Source: Cryptomeria japonica (lineage: Eukaryota; Streptophyta; Pinopsida; Cupressales; Cupressaceae). From it: a DNA stretch of 64,000 bases. The notes beneath the pieces were generated by a model that ran no database searches, had not been told where the DNA came from, and saw only the letters and a list, made by a program, of their open reading frames with translations. Position 1 is the first letter of the stretch. Every line of letters starts with the position of its first letter. The position numbers and the translations under genes are program-made. Positions 47,575 to 59,061 of this stretch are shown in pieces. The stretch lies in the NCBI RefSeq assembly GCF_030272615.1, contig NC_081409.1, forward strand, positions 874,562,594-874,626,593, read 5' to 3'.

Positions 47575-47680
47575 AGTATCCATCTGAATCTACCTTGTAA
47601 TTTGTTCCATCAAGCCTAGGAATTTTTCTCCAAAAAGCAATAGCAGATGAACTTGATGAAATTGAACTATTAAACACCAT
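47575..47680 (-). pseudogene. Element E gag, N-terminus
   Basis: The Met at 47680 opens MVFNSSISSSSSAIAFWRK, then PRLDGTNYKVDSDGY, the gag start of element E. It is cut after about 35 codons by the right end of C, and the next part is at 40251. The PBS lies 43 bp upstream. Confidence 0.88.
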
Positions 47681-47722
47681 AGGATCTTCCTCAAGTAGTT
47701 AAGCTTCTACAGAGAGGACCAA

Positions 47723-47734
47723 GCTTTGATACCA
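47723..47734 (-). other. Primer binding site of element E
   Basis: Minus strand TGGTATCAAAGC, one mismatch from TGGTATCAGAGC, two bases after the LTR. Confidence 0.85.
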
Positions 47735-47736
47735 AT

Positions 47737-48999
47737 TGTTAGACAGCTCAGATAACCAAAGGACAATAGAGAGGGGGGGTGAGTCAGTTGTCACTGGATT
47801 ACAGAACTTTAAACATTCAAATCCTTATTATCGGAACACATAAACTCAATACCAGAATGCTTAAACCAAATATCGGAATAACTAATATAACAATTAAACA
47901 TAAATATAAATCACGGAATAGTTACCATCCATCCATAACACATGACACCAAGATTTGTATGTGGAAAACCCGATAAAGGGAAAAAACATGGTGGGAAGCA
48001 TACCCACAGTCAAATAATTCTTCTATTGTAAGTATGTGATTACAAAATGAAGGGGCATGCACATGCAAGAAGGCCAATAGCCTAGAGCCCACTTCTCATA
48101 ACAAAAGGAGCCTCGCTGACTACATAAAACATCGGACTACAATCTAGAATGAAGATTGAACTGCAAGAATAGCATCTCCTATGCCTGAGTATAGTTTTGG
48201 TTAATCTTAATACCGGAGGCCTTAAACCTCTCTTACAAACTCAATTCAATCATCTATAATCGACCAAACCTCTACATATGATTATAATATTATTCGCACA
48301 CATATTATCCTATATCTCATAATCCATAAGCCAGTGATCTACAAAGAGATCTTACATCATATTTATACCAACCCGAGACCTAAACAATTAGGTTAGCCAC
48401 CTAAAAGATAATATAATAAGTTCATAACATAAACCCGCAATCCAATGATCAACCAAGTCAGCTTAAGCAAAAAAAAATATAAACCAATTATTAAGTCTCA
48501 TTGGTAACACATCGGGATCATCCACCAAAACGTTACATAAATCAGTCCATAACCTAGATAACAACAGACCCAAAATAGGTCGTCATAAACCAAATCCAAC
48601 ACCATCGACCAACAAGAACATGAAGAAGATAACCAACAACATCCCAAAAGCTATCTAGAAATTGTACCAACACCACTTATCACATGCATCAAAATATCTT
48701 CAACAAAGCTCTGTTAGTAAAACCCTTATCGGTGACCAAAAGGCTTACTAGATCAAATGATAGCATATGAGTCATAAAATCCCGAACCAATTGATTGTGA
48801 TACACATCTAAATAGCATGAATGAAATATCCAAACCAATTCCACAAACCAAAGTATACCAGAGCATACCGGATCAATATCATAATCCAACCACTCTACCA
48901 GAACCAACTGGAAACCGATAAACAACCAAAACTATTGGTGTTTCCATCAATGACAAAACATCAATGCAACACATAATCAATTCCTCCAAATTGCCAACA
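47737..48999 (-). repeat. 5' LTR of element E
   Basis: About 1.26 kb, partner of 19107-20353. Hairpin GTGGG/CCCAC at 47991-48007; TATA box on the minus strand at 48360-48367. Confidence 0.92.
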
Positions 49000-50117
49000 T
49001 CTGGTCCCTAAGATTCAAGCGCTGATTAGTTAAATGGACTTGTGATAGTTGATTGAGACTTCCTAGAAATTTTTTATTCTGACAAAAACCTATACCTATT
49101 CCTACATACTTTAGTCAAACCCCTTGTTTTGGTGATTTCCACCTCCATAAATAGCCAATATATTATTAAAAAGTGTGTGTGCCCTAGATTCTCATGTGCT
49201 TGTAAGATTCCTATGAGCTAAAATGCAAACTAGAGTTCTACCCTATGTTTGGAGTAAAAACTCCAAATGTGTAAATGTAATTATTCAAATCACAAATGCA
49301 ATGTAGATCTAAAGAAATAATGTAAATATAAAAATCAATAATGCCTAGATCTGAAACTCACATAGAGATATGAAAATAACATGAAACCATACCAAACCCT
49401 AAGGGAGAGGTACAAGCCAACCAATAGTCAATGATCACTTTATTATTCTTCATTATCTCCTAAGCTTTCATGAATGATGAAAAAGGTTGATGAAGACTTG
49501 ATGAATGATGAATTTGTTGACTGTGAACTCCACATAAACCTATACTTTCACTTCACACAAGGATCTCCTTTAATTTCTAGTCTTGGATCCTTAAATGAGG
49601 AAAAGAAAAGGTTATACATATGAAACCCTAACTTTAATGTTGATCATAGGATGACTTAGAATTGATTAAAATTGACACAAAGTGAGATTTAAATATTATA
49701 GTACCATCAAAATAAGCTCCCAAAATTTGTGGAGAAAAAGTCAAGACTAGAATCATACAATTCTGATATGGCCGACTTTTTTCCAAATATCTAGGGATGT
49801 GAGGTATCATGATTATAGAGTCAAATCTAACACAATAGGTCAATCCAAGGTGTTTAGATATTCAAAAATGTGATTTGAAGATTGAAATTAGGACATTATT
49901 AGGATTAATTAAAATGGAATAAAAAAGGGTGTACCTAGGGTTAAGGGCCCAATTTTATAATATGTGAATTATTGACAGATGACTTTAGATTAATTAAATT
50001 AATAATTAAATTCCTCAAGGAACCATGAAAATGAAAAATGTAATGGGACACACTAAGGCGAATGCTAACCTAAGCGTGGAATTAGACAACTCTAATTAAG
50101 AGTTTACAATTTACAAT

Positions 50118-51640
50118 GTTATAAGAGAAAATATGTTGCCCATGCCTGTTCAATGATATCTTGATCATAAGGTGGAACAAAAAGATAAAAATCACCAACA
50201 CTTTTTAGGCCATTTAGTTTCCCAATTAGGTAAACCACTTTGTCTTCATCAAAATAACTTTCCTCTAAACAAACAAGAGAAGCAATCACCTTCTTTCTTG
50301 TTGCAACATTTCTCTGCACAGTGATCTTCTCTAGTTCTTGATCACTTTCTACAATTACTCCTTTTGTACACTCTTCTCTCACTTGTTTAGATTTCAATAC
50401 CTTATATGCAAAAGAATTTTTCGTTGATTATTTCCTTATTTTCTTTCCTTTTGGCACATTCTCACTTTTGCTAGATTTATTTCAACACATCTTCCCATAA
50501 TCTCATCATATGTTCCAAATCTTTCTTCATTCAAATCCTTTGTCATTTTAAGAATTATCTCTATAATACTCATACATTCATCTTTTGACACTTCATAAGG
50601 AAACTTAGCCACCCATGAAGTCCTCAAAATAGCATCTTTAATGAAACAATTGTCTTTGTCAACTAAGAAAGTAATATCATCTTTGTCCTATTCAACAACT
50701 TTCAGAGGAATCTAATTCATCACAACCAACTCCTTTTGAATACCCATAAAAAACTTGTGACAAGAAGTATCACAATCAACCAAACTTTCTAAATATTCCT
50801 TAATTTGAGCACCAATAGAAACATCTCTTCTCCATACAACATTATTTATTCTAGACAATGCACTGAGAAAATAAACTCACAAGCACACAATAAGAGATCT
50901 ATACCAAAAGGGGTACATCTGGGTCTTCTTCAATCTGATAATGTCCAATAATTTTCACCTCAACAGTTAACATAGACCATAATCAACATTTTATTTTACC
51001 ATTTTATAGGTCACATATATCATCATGGAAGAAGATGAACCTTCCTTATTCCTATAATACAATTTGTATGAAATTCTCTTAGTTACATATCTAACTACCA
51101 AGTCAACAATACTATCAATCAAAAGGGCTCTCTTATCAAACACAACACCACTCAATTTTTTCACTTCATCATTCTTTACTAACTTCAAATAAGGTATGCT
51201 TCTAATCGAGCTAAACCAAACATATCTCTTAGGGCTTCCTTTGAAATCAAATATGGTTGATCCAACCATACACAATTTTCATGAATTATTCTTAGCACAA
51301 TCTTAATTATCTCTTCATCATTAAACATAGAAATTACTCCAAGCATCCAAACCCTTGTGCCCTAGACTAGCATAATCTACCTTAAATCTCTATGCACCAT
51401 CTACTAGATGAAATTTTCTTAAAATCATTAAGCTTGATGTGATTATACTCTTCCAATGAAACATGAATGTAGCTGAAAATATCTTCTTTATGAATCACTT
51501 TGTCAGGAACAATAGAAAATGCACCAATTGGGTCACTCATCACTAAAACAAATGGTCAAATCTCAGCACTAGGTCTTGCTTCACTATGAACACTGATAAT
51601 TTTAGAATTTTCAATCAAAAAAGATCAAAAATATGAGAAT
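50118..51640 (-). pseudogene. Element H ORF2, N-terminal and middle part (broken)
   Basis: It is homologous to G ORF2. Near 51540 the reading MSDPIGAFSIVPDKVI parallels G's TLGAFSKIPKGVV, and KEDIFSYIHVSLEE parallels AEDPRMYIHCHIEE. Frame 50991-51275 (VWFSSIRSIPYLK, VFDKRALLIDSIVDLVVRY) parallels G's FFWLDSIHK and TFDKRSLTVNDVKDIKVRF. Frame 50436-50627 (WVAKFPYEVSKDECM, EERFGTYDEI) parallels G 29606-29848 (WVTEMRYEAYDN, EEKVFGNAKTI). The start is probably near 51630. The order of blocks is the same in both elements. Stops are common. Confidence 0.65.
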
Positions 51641-51930
51641 TACCTTTGATTGATCTTCTTCACACCTCTTTGCACTATATAGCTCTTTGATTGCATTTGA
51701 ACAAAAGGATTTTGAATAAGCAATACATAATCATCATCTAGGGTTTCCTCAATAAGCTAATACATTTTTTACCCAAAGTCACCATAATAGTTCAAGATCA
51801 TCAATTTCTCTTATAATCCATCAGAAACATCTTCCAAACAGTTACCATGTTGAGAACAATTCAATACAGCATGACAAGAGGATATTTAAGATAAGCGTTA
51901 AGTTGTCCGCCTCAGATACAAATGTTTGAG

Positions 51931-52991
51931 CTAGTTACCAGTAGAAGGTTTTGAACCCACCAAAGGTGTGGATCCATCGCCAATCCTCTCTTTAATATTG
52001 TCATTTGATTTCCTTATCCATTTCATCTTTATCTTCTCCTTCTTTTTATCGATATCAATTTTCTTTTTCAGATCATTAGGCTTCTTAATTTTACTTCTAC
52101 AATGTCTTGCAATGTATCCCATTCTATTATAATTCTAGCACACTAGACATCTTTGAGGTTCACTACCATTCATTTTATCATTTTTTAATTTCCAATTTTT
52201 TTCTACAATTAATATCTTTGTGCCCTTAGGCTTTGCACATATTACAGGATCCATCAAAAAATTGAATGCCTCTACTAATATTTCAATTTTCATTCCAGTT
52301 CATCCTACTTCTGCACACACTTTCTTTGTGACCAAACTTATTATAGTAATGACAATTTCCATTAAAATATTGAGTTCTAATATTATTTATGCATTCACCA
52401 TCTCTATGTCCAAATTTATTGCATGAAAAATAGTTACCATTAAAAGATGAATACCTGGTAGGAACAAGAGGAGGTCACTGAACATTCTTCTGATTTATAA
52501 ACCTTTAGGCTGGAACGATTTTTTTATGATCTTTGCTAGTGTTCTTGAAATTATCATCAATCTTGTCTTTTCCTTTATCCATTTTTTAACATTCACCTTC
52601 CTCAAGATGAGTCCACTTTTATCTTTACTTTGTTTCTGAGAATTGATATCAACATCTAACACTTCACTGCTACCTTTGAGTTTCAATCCATTGTCAATTT
52701 GTTCTTTTGCAACTAGTTTCTCCTTGAGTATGGTCATTTCTTCTTCAAGTATTGAACATTCTATAGTCTTCTCATTAATCTTTGTTTTAAATTCATCAAT
52801 AACCTTCTTTCGATTATCAAGAAAAAATCTCAAAAATAAATCTTCTCAACTATGTTTTTTTGTTTCTCTCTGCTATCATCTAGGTTTGTCAATCTAGATC
52901 TCAATTCACCTTCCATATCAACAATGAGATCCACATGATTCCAATCATTCTAATCCATATCATCCATGTCATTCAATTATTCTTCAAGCAT
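51931..52991 (-). pseudogene. Element H ORF1: coiled coil plus four CCHC-type knuckles
   Basis: The likely start is at 52991, about 60 bp after the PBS. Frame 52495-52833 is a Lys/Glu/Leu-rich coiled coil (FKTKINEKTIECSILEEE). Four knuckles follow in the reading: YFSCNKFGHRDGEC, CHYYNKFGHKESVC, CNMCKA-stop-GHKDINC, and a decayed one ending MGYIARHC. Some ligands are lost, as in G. The architecture matches G ORF1 exactly. Confidence 0.7.
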
Positions 52992-53047
52992 AGTGTTAAA
53001 AATATAAGATCTAGCTCAGTGGTTAAGTTATCTCTTCGAGAACCAAA

Positions 53048-53059
53048 GCTCTAATACCA
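53048..53059 (-). other. Primer binding site of element H
   Basis: Minus strand TGGTATTAGAGC, one mismatch from the initiator tRNA-Met type site. Confidence 0.8.
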
Positions 53060-53585
53060 ATAGTTGAACAATATTGGAAGTTGAGAGGGAGTGATGAATC
53101 ATCATGTATAAAAACTTGATATCATTAAGTTACTCAAGAACAATAACATTCATCCAAACACTTATGCATAAAATTAAGAAACTTAATCATCAAAAACATC
53201 CACAGAAGAATACCAAGATTTTTATGTGGAAAACCCAAACTGAGAAAAACCTCGGTGAGAATATAACTCACAATATATATAAATTATTTACAATGAATAA
53301 GGCTTATTTTCAAAGAGATTAATACTTCATATTTGCCAACTCAAGGTGCATAGCCTTAGGCGAGATACAAAATAAGGATTCGCACAACTAAAGATCGCTT
53401 CTTCGGTGCAAGATACAAACCATTGTCCAAATACAATAATAATAGATTGAACTGTATACAAAATAACATATGCTAAAATATGGGTAATAATTCATAGTTT
53501 TATACTCATCTGTCTTCTTTTCACAACTTCCTAATGATTGTTGCACATCATATTCACACTATAATCATCATACCATATTACACCA

Positions 53586-54793
53586 TGTAGCATCATAAAT
53601 TATCACCGAGCCAATTTACACCTCATGTTTGTGCCCCTACTTTAGCGTGTATCCTCCTCATCTCCTATCCAGGTTTATTTCATGCCTTAACTCTAGTTTT
53701 TAAGCCATATACACCTACCAAATGACTTTCTAAAGGGGTGTCCTCCTCTTTGGACTTGAATTTTGGTCTCAAGTTGAGGAGGACTAGGGAACTAGTTCCC
53801 TGGTCCTAGGACTAGAGTTTCTAGTGTCATGTCCCCCTCAATGGGGTCCTTTTTTCAAGTGGAGGATGGGACCTATCTCTTCGATGAGAAATGAAAAATT
53901 GGTGGCTCTATATGACAATTGGAGGTCATCCTAATCAATAAATTGACCTAGGATCTCATATATAAAGGCATTTAATTAACTTAATTTCCTCCTAGCAATT
54001 TCATTTCAAGTAATCAAGAATTTAAGCATTGAAGTGTTCATCATCAAGCATTTCCAGAGATCGTCAAGGCTTTATTCCCTTCATTCAATCATCATGGAGA
54101 AAATTACATCATTCATATGCAATAATTCATGTGTGATTAGGGTTTTGTCATGTTCATGCCATTTCATACAACATATGCGATTACATTCAAGAAGCAAAGT
54201 ATCATCATCAGACACTGCAGATTTGAGGTATATCTTTTCATTGTTTATTTTAGTATTTGCAATATTTCTTTCAAGGTTAATTCCTAAGTCGAGATTTGGC
54301 ATAGGAAAACCCATATTCCCAACCTATTTCCCTTCTCTAGTGTATGCAAGACTAGGTATGGAGTTGTGATCTTAAGAATTTTCTTTATTTATAGTGATGA
54401 ATTGATCCCCCATTGGAGTGTGAAAAGTGCAGAAGACCAGAGCGACCACCATCCCAAACCCAACAAATCAGGAGCTACTTCTTGAAAAAAGTTTGAATAC
54501 TCTTATAATCCTCATATCCAAGTTTTTGGCTTGATCTAGTTATTGTAGCTCACTATTCCTGCATTTTTACTTCAATTCTTGCACATTTACCCTATTTTGG
54601 CATCTTCAATAATTCAATTCAACTCAAGGGAAAGAAAATGCACATTCAAGATCCCTAGAATTAGATTAGAATATAGATCTATTAGGTTTTAGATGTATCT
54701 AATTCCTACCTTTCCCTAATGTAATGATCTCTATGTGAAATTAGTAGTTTTGATCCCTATTGTGGTGGAAACCCTAAATTTCCCACCATTACA
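53586..54793 (+). mobile_element. Solo LTR L
   Basis: About 1.21 kb with ends TGTAGCATC...CATTACA and a perfect duplication CACCA (53581-53585 and 54794-54798). The left H LTR has the empty site near 15990. Orientation is not certain. No coding capacity; family not recognised. Confidence 0.85.
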
Positions 54794-54960
54794 CACCATA
54801 TCAACACACACACTCTCTCATTCTGTTATATCACAAACATAACTAATTTATTCATTACATACCAATCATATCCACAATAATATCTACTAGGTCAACCAAA
54901 CAAAAAGTGTAACGTGTATGTAGCATTGACCCAAAATACATCATCCAGAAGGTAGAAAAG

Positions 54961-57316
54961 TGTTGGACATTGTTGCTTCTAGGATAATTTGTTGTCATTA
55001 ATGTCAACATATTCTTGTGATTTATTGCTCTGGTGGTTGTAGATTGGTTTATTGGGATCAAGGTTCATTATTTGGAGTATTTCTAGTATCATTATATCTT
55101 TATGTATTGGTTTCAATGATCCGAGAGCTTAATTGATTATATCATATGATCCGATTTATAATTTGGTTCTTCTGATCAGTGCTTTGTAGAGTTTGGTATT
55201 TCCTCCATTATATTCCTATATGATCAGATCTTAAGTTGCAGTTTTGGGAGATTGTTTGGGATATTCACATGTATCTTCATTTCATATGGATCATGATTTG
55301 GTGCTCTGCAAGTTATCTTTCCTCATGGCAGTTGTTGTTGTTTGAGTGTTCTTGAGTTTCAAATGTTGATAGATGAAGATTTGATAAGTGGTATTGGTGC
55401 AGCTATTACAAATGATTCTAATGTGCTTGTTGGTGTTTTCTAATTATGTCCTATTTTTTTATGATCTACATTGGTCATTGTGCATGGTTTTGGTTTTTTA
55501 TTTATCAGGTGGTGTTCTTCATGATATGAGACCTATTTGCTGGTGTAGCATGTTGCGATTGATCTTGGAGTTGATTTTGGTGGTGTTGCATGTTTGAGAA
55601 TTTGGTTTAGGTCCATGTTATGTCATGTATATCATTATATTGGTTCAGTGGTTCACATATGTAATCATGTGATGTAATTTTGTAATTGAGAATTGAGGGT
55701 TTGGCCGACCTTGTAGTCAAGGTTGATGAATTGTATAAATTGATGGTCTAGTCATGTAAATTTGGTTTCGATGAAGTGTCTACATTATCAGAGGATGGTA
55801 AAGGTGTGAACAAGTGAATACATCCTTTGGAATTATGATTGAGAAGAGATTGAAGTGTTGTAGAGTAGACAAATGTTCTTAACCAGAACTATCATCAGGC
55901 ATTTGCAGATGCTATTCTTTTAGTTCATTTGATTCCAGATTGTTGTTTGAATATTTTGTAAGTTAGTGAGACTTCCTTGTAATGTAGTGAACCTTCCTCG
56001 AGGGTTGTAGCCTTCTAGGTTATTGTAATTTAAGTAGTGAGATCTGTTGGCATTTTTGTTGTTTATGGTGTGATTGTCATTGATGGACACACACTTGTAT
56101 TGAGATCCCCTTTATGTGTATGAGCTTGTGCTCAACCGGTATTTGTTCCAACTGATATGTTGTATACTAGTCTTTAGACTAGTGGTGATTTTGCAGAATG
56201 TGTTTCCCGGTCTGAAGTGGCATGTTGACCCCAAGCAGTTCGTAGATCCCAAGCGGCATGAGAGAGAAAAGCGGCACAACACATTCTTACCAGTCTTCAT
56301 TTTTGTCAAACCGAAAACCAATATTTTGTATGAACCGGTAATACTCTATGATGAGTTACCAACCGACATTTTGTGACAAGTTACCAATCCACCGATTGTT
56401 TGACGGTGCCGACACATTGACGGTGCTTTTTGTGTCGTGTTACTGAGTATGTCTAGATGCATTGAACCTAGGAAATTGTAATGTAATCCTATTGGACCGA
56501 CATGAAATCAGATTCCTTTAAAAAGACATCATGTATAGGGTTTTAAGTTGTTGCTGAAAGGGTTAATGTCGTGCTAGGGTTTAAGGTGGAAGTTGAGAAC
56601 GATCTTATCTAAGAAGATCAAGTTGTAACTGTGAGAGAGAGAGAGAGAGAAGACTGAAGTAATGTTGGAATGCATTATCTGTGAGCAATACTGGATCTAA
56701 CCAAGTAGTTTGTGCTATTAGATAGATCAAACACTTGTTGATTACTCACATCTTTGACAAGTCTGTAACCCTTAACCGGGTAGGCCTCTAAGCCTTTGTA
56801 AAATCCTCTAACAAGGTGGTTCACACATGTGAATCTAAAATCCTCTAACAAGGTAGTCTTTAATCGGACTTATTTTCTAACAGAGATTGAGATTCCTAAC
56901 AGGATTTGTTCTGGTGAAGAACATTGTAAGACCTTAACCAGTCTGGTTTCTATTCTGTAGATAGTGACTTGTGAGTTCCATCTCACCATGGTTTTTCCTA
57001 GTTGGGTTTCCATGTCAAATATCTTGTGTTATGGTAGTATTGCTTTTGTGGGTGAATGCTTTATTCGCATTTTGGTTTGCATGTGTGGTAACCGGTTTAA
57101 CTGTTAGACTGCTTTGTCGGTTTATCTTTAGACTGTGTAAGTGTTTTAGTGCATTGATTTTTGGCATACTAATTCACCCTCCCCTCTTAGTATTCATCAA
57201 GATCTAGGCAGTGAGCCTAAATGCTTGTGCATTCCCGATTGTAATTATTTTCACATAATACTACTGATTCACCCCCCCCCCCGCTTCTTAGTTTTCCTTC
57301 ATTGTTGTTGCCAACA
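54961..57316 (+). mobile_element. Solo LTR I, split by Q
   Basis: Ends TGTTGGACATTG...TTGCCAACA; about 1.2 kb after removal of Q. The flanks AAAAG (54956-54960) and AGAAG (57317-57321) are a duplication with one change; the left H LTR shows the empty site at about 16143. It carries the TTGTCATTAATGTCAACA arm near its start and the TGATTCACCCC run near its end, like the other families. Confidence 0.83.
56045..57199 (+). mobile_element. Solo LTR Q inside I
   Basis: About 1.16 kb, TGTTGGCATTTTTG...GTATTCATCA, with a perfect duplication AGATC (56040-56044 and 57200-57204). Hairpin GTGAG/CTCAC at 56971-56986. It contains a GA microsatellite at 56633-56650. Its 3' end resembles A/C LTRs, so it may be a relative of that family. 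Confidence 0.9.
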
Positions 57317-57841
57317 AGAAGATGTGTGATGATTCATGCCAAGTCAGTGCACCTTCCAATCATCATAAAAAGAAGGCTTTGCACGTAACCACTTAGACCA
57401 AAATACATAAGCCTATGCAAATTGTTCTGCTAAATCCAAAATTTCGTAACCTGAACCCAAAAATAGAATAAGCAGTCCACCACAAAATAATTACAACACC
57501 TTAAGATTAGTAATATTTGAACTAAATGATCATCTAAAGCATATCTGACACAAACATACATTCTAGATCATAACATACTTCAATAGAGCAGACAACAATG
57601 ACAATAGCATACTTTTTGGACCAAGTAGGAAAGATTAATACTTCTAGAAACAACTTAAATCAATATCCCATATCATTTGATCAACACAACATATGTCTAC
57701 AAATAACTCTGTAGCATAAGTTCATCAAATTAGACACCTAGATTAAGAACATACTGAGCCACATACCATACATCTCTCAATAACATAGTACATGTTTGCA
57801 TCAACATCATCACCAACATCAGATCCACAATACAACATAGG

Positions 57842-57908
57842 TTTGACATCAATGATAACAAAGAAACTCATAAGTGCAACAATGTCCCCCTTTGTCATTG
57901 ATGGCAAA
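57842..57908 (-). other. PPT and bracketing inverted repeat (H)
   Basis: The arms at 57842-57863 and 57890-57908 pair over most of their length with one small bulge on each side. The PPT (CAAAGGGGGACAT on the minus strand) is at 57882-57894. The pair outside TTG/CAA is T-A here. Confidence 0.6.
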
Positions 57909-59061
57909 ACATTAAACTTCTCAAAAGAAAAAAGAAAAAAACATTTCTCAATAATATTTCTCCCTAGCAAAATTTCTCCCTCTTTGACAACAATGACAAA
58001 GTGAAACTCCTTAAACCAAAAATATACTGAATGAAACTACAATCCTCTCCAAATTGAAATCTCTACAATGCATAGGAAAAACAAAAATACCTATCAAACA
58101 TTTCTAAGCCAAATATCCTTGAATTGTTTCCTCAAACTCATAAGGGAAGAATTCCATGAACGAATAGCAGTAGACAAAATTATGATATAACACTCACAAT
58201 CAATGAACAAGTTCACCGCAACATCAAAGACATCAACATAAACTACACTCTATTCAACTTTTTCATCTTTAGCCAATAATATGAGAAAACTAGACAATCA
58301 CAATTTCATGGCATCCATGAGTCCACAAAACAACTTCACATATTCATCTATCTACTTCCATCACAATGACAATTGAGAATGGAGATACCAAACCTTAGAT
58401 CTCATTGCACCATTAGCATCCTTGTAAACATTGAAAGACTGGTCTAACTTAGTAGGCCGAGACTCAACGAAGTCTATCTCATCTATAAATTTATTTGTAG
58501 CCATAGGCCACCTTAAATAATACTTATACAATCCAACAACATTATTCGTCATCTTTTTGAAACCAATCAAATTAAGCTTAAGATCCTAATGTGCCCTTGG
58601 GCACTTCTCCATCATTTCCTATGTCAGGTTTCCTTCTGTAAGGGTTCACTAGAATAATTATAATCATTACCAATTATAGCCATACACTCAATAAACAATA
58701 CTATTAGCACTTTTGGAAGAACATCAACAACATCACAAGGAACAAGATTATTCTAGAGAAAATATGTTACAAATTCTTGTTCAATGGTATCTTGAGCATA
58801 AGATGGAACCGTAAGATACAACTCACCAACACTTCTTACACCATCTAGTTTCCCAAGCAAGCAAATTGTCTTCATCAAAATAACTTTCCTATTAAGAAAT
58901 AGGAGAAGCAATTACTATTATCACAAAACTTTGCACCCTTGATGAATTCCCAATATCATCAACCCTATGACATATTGAACCAACCTCCAAGTGTGGGATC
59001 TTGTATAACATGAGGTTGAATCTCCAAAGAAGGTAGACTTCCTTTCAAATCTGATGCAGGT
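57882..59061 (-). pseudogene. Second H body, 3' part of ORF2 only
   Basis: 57960-58755 aligns with 17880-18667 and 58756-58920 with 50123-50290, so this is the H internal region again, without insert N. Open frame 58361-58570 (MIGFKKMTNNVVGLYKYY) is the best preserved piece of the ORF2 C-terminus. It is truncated near 59061, where TGTTGGACTAACC may start another insertion. Together with the right LTR it makes an LTR-body-LTR-body array. Confidence 0.7.

Larger units (their letters stand above)
19107..48999 (-). mobile_element. Copia element E, split by F and C
   Basis: The two LTRs lie 30 kb apart (19107-20353 and 47737-48999). Removing F (24092-39551 with one duplication copy) and C (40257-47574) gives a single minus-strand copia element of about 7.1 kb with its coding order restored: gag start at 47680, gag middle at 40251-39552, zinc knuckle at 24086, then protease, integrase, RT and RNase H down to 20707. 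The flanks are TCTAG (19102-19106) and TCTGG (49000-49004), a duplication with one mismatch. PBS and PPT are both present. It belongs to the same family as J. Confidence 0.9.
18668..50117 (-). mobile_element. Insert N (about 1.55 kb, probable solo LTR) split by element E
   Basis: 18668-19106 plus 49005-50117 form a sequence of about 1.55 kb that interrupts H ORF2; the second H body has the empty site near 58750. The minus-strand end reads TGTAAATTGTAAAC and the plus-strand end TGTGATGGTG, which fits an LTR read on the minus strand. A possible duplication is TTATA on both sides, but termini are uncertain by about 5 bp. No coding capacity was seen. Confidence 0.6.
15479..57881 (-). mobile_element. 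Element H: pol-less LTR retroelement, outermost host of the nest
   Basis: With the nested insertions removed, H is about 6 kb: a left LTR of about 1.2 kb, an internal region of about 3.75 kb (17853-18667 plus 50118-53061) and a right LTR of about 1.2 kb, with a PBS at 53048-53059. The internal region encodes, on the minus strand, a coiled-coil protein with four CCHC knuckles and a second protein homologous to ORF2 of element G. I see no reverse transcriptase, integrase, protease or RNase H. The left LTR-body junction has lost its PPT by deletion; the right LTR still carries one at 57882-57893, feeding from a second H body. Such an element must have used enzymes from another element (inference). 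Confidence 0.75.
53062..57881 (-). repeat. Right LTR of element H, split by L and I
   Basis: About 1.2 kb of LTR sequence in three pieces (53062-53585, 54794-54960, 57317-57881). It is next to a PBS on the left and a PPT on the right, so it served as 5' LTR of one H body and 3' LTR of another. Hairpin GTGAG/CTCAC at 53255-53271. Confidence 0.8.

Noticed and set aside
19107-48999. Reading the LTRs at 19107-20353 and 47737-48999 as two separate elements
   Set aside because: PPT is only at the left one and PBS only at the right one, the coding pieces complement each other exactly across F and C, and the flanks nearly match. One split element explains all of this.
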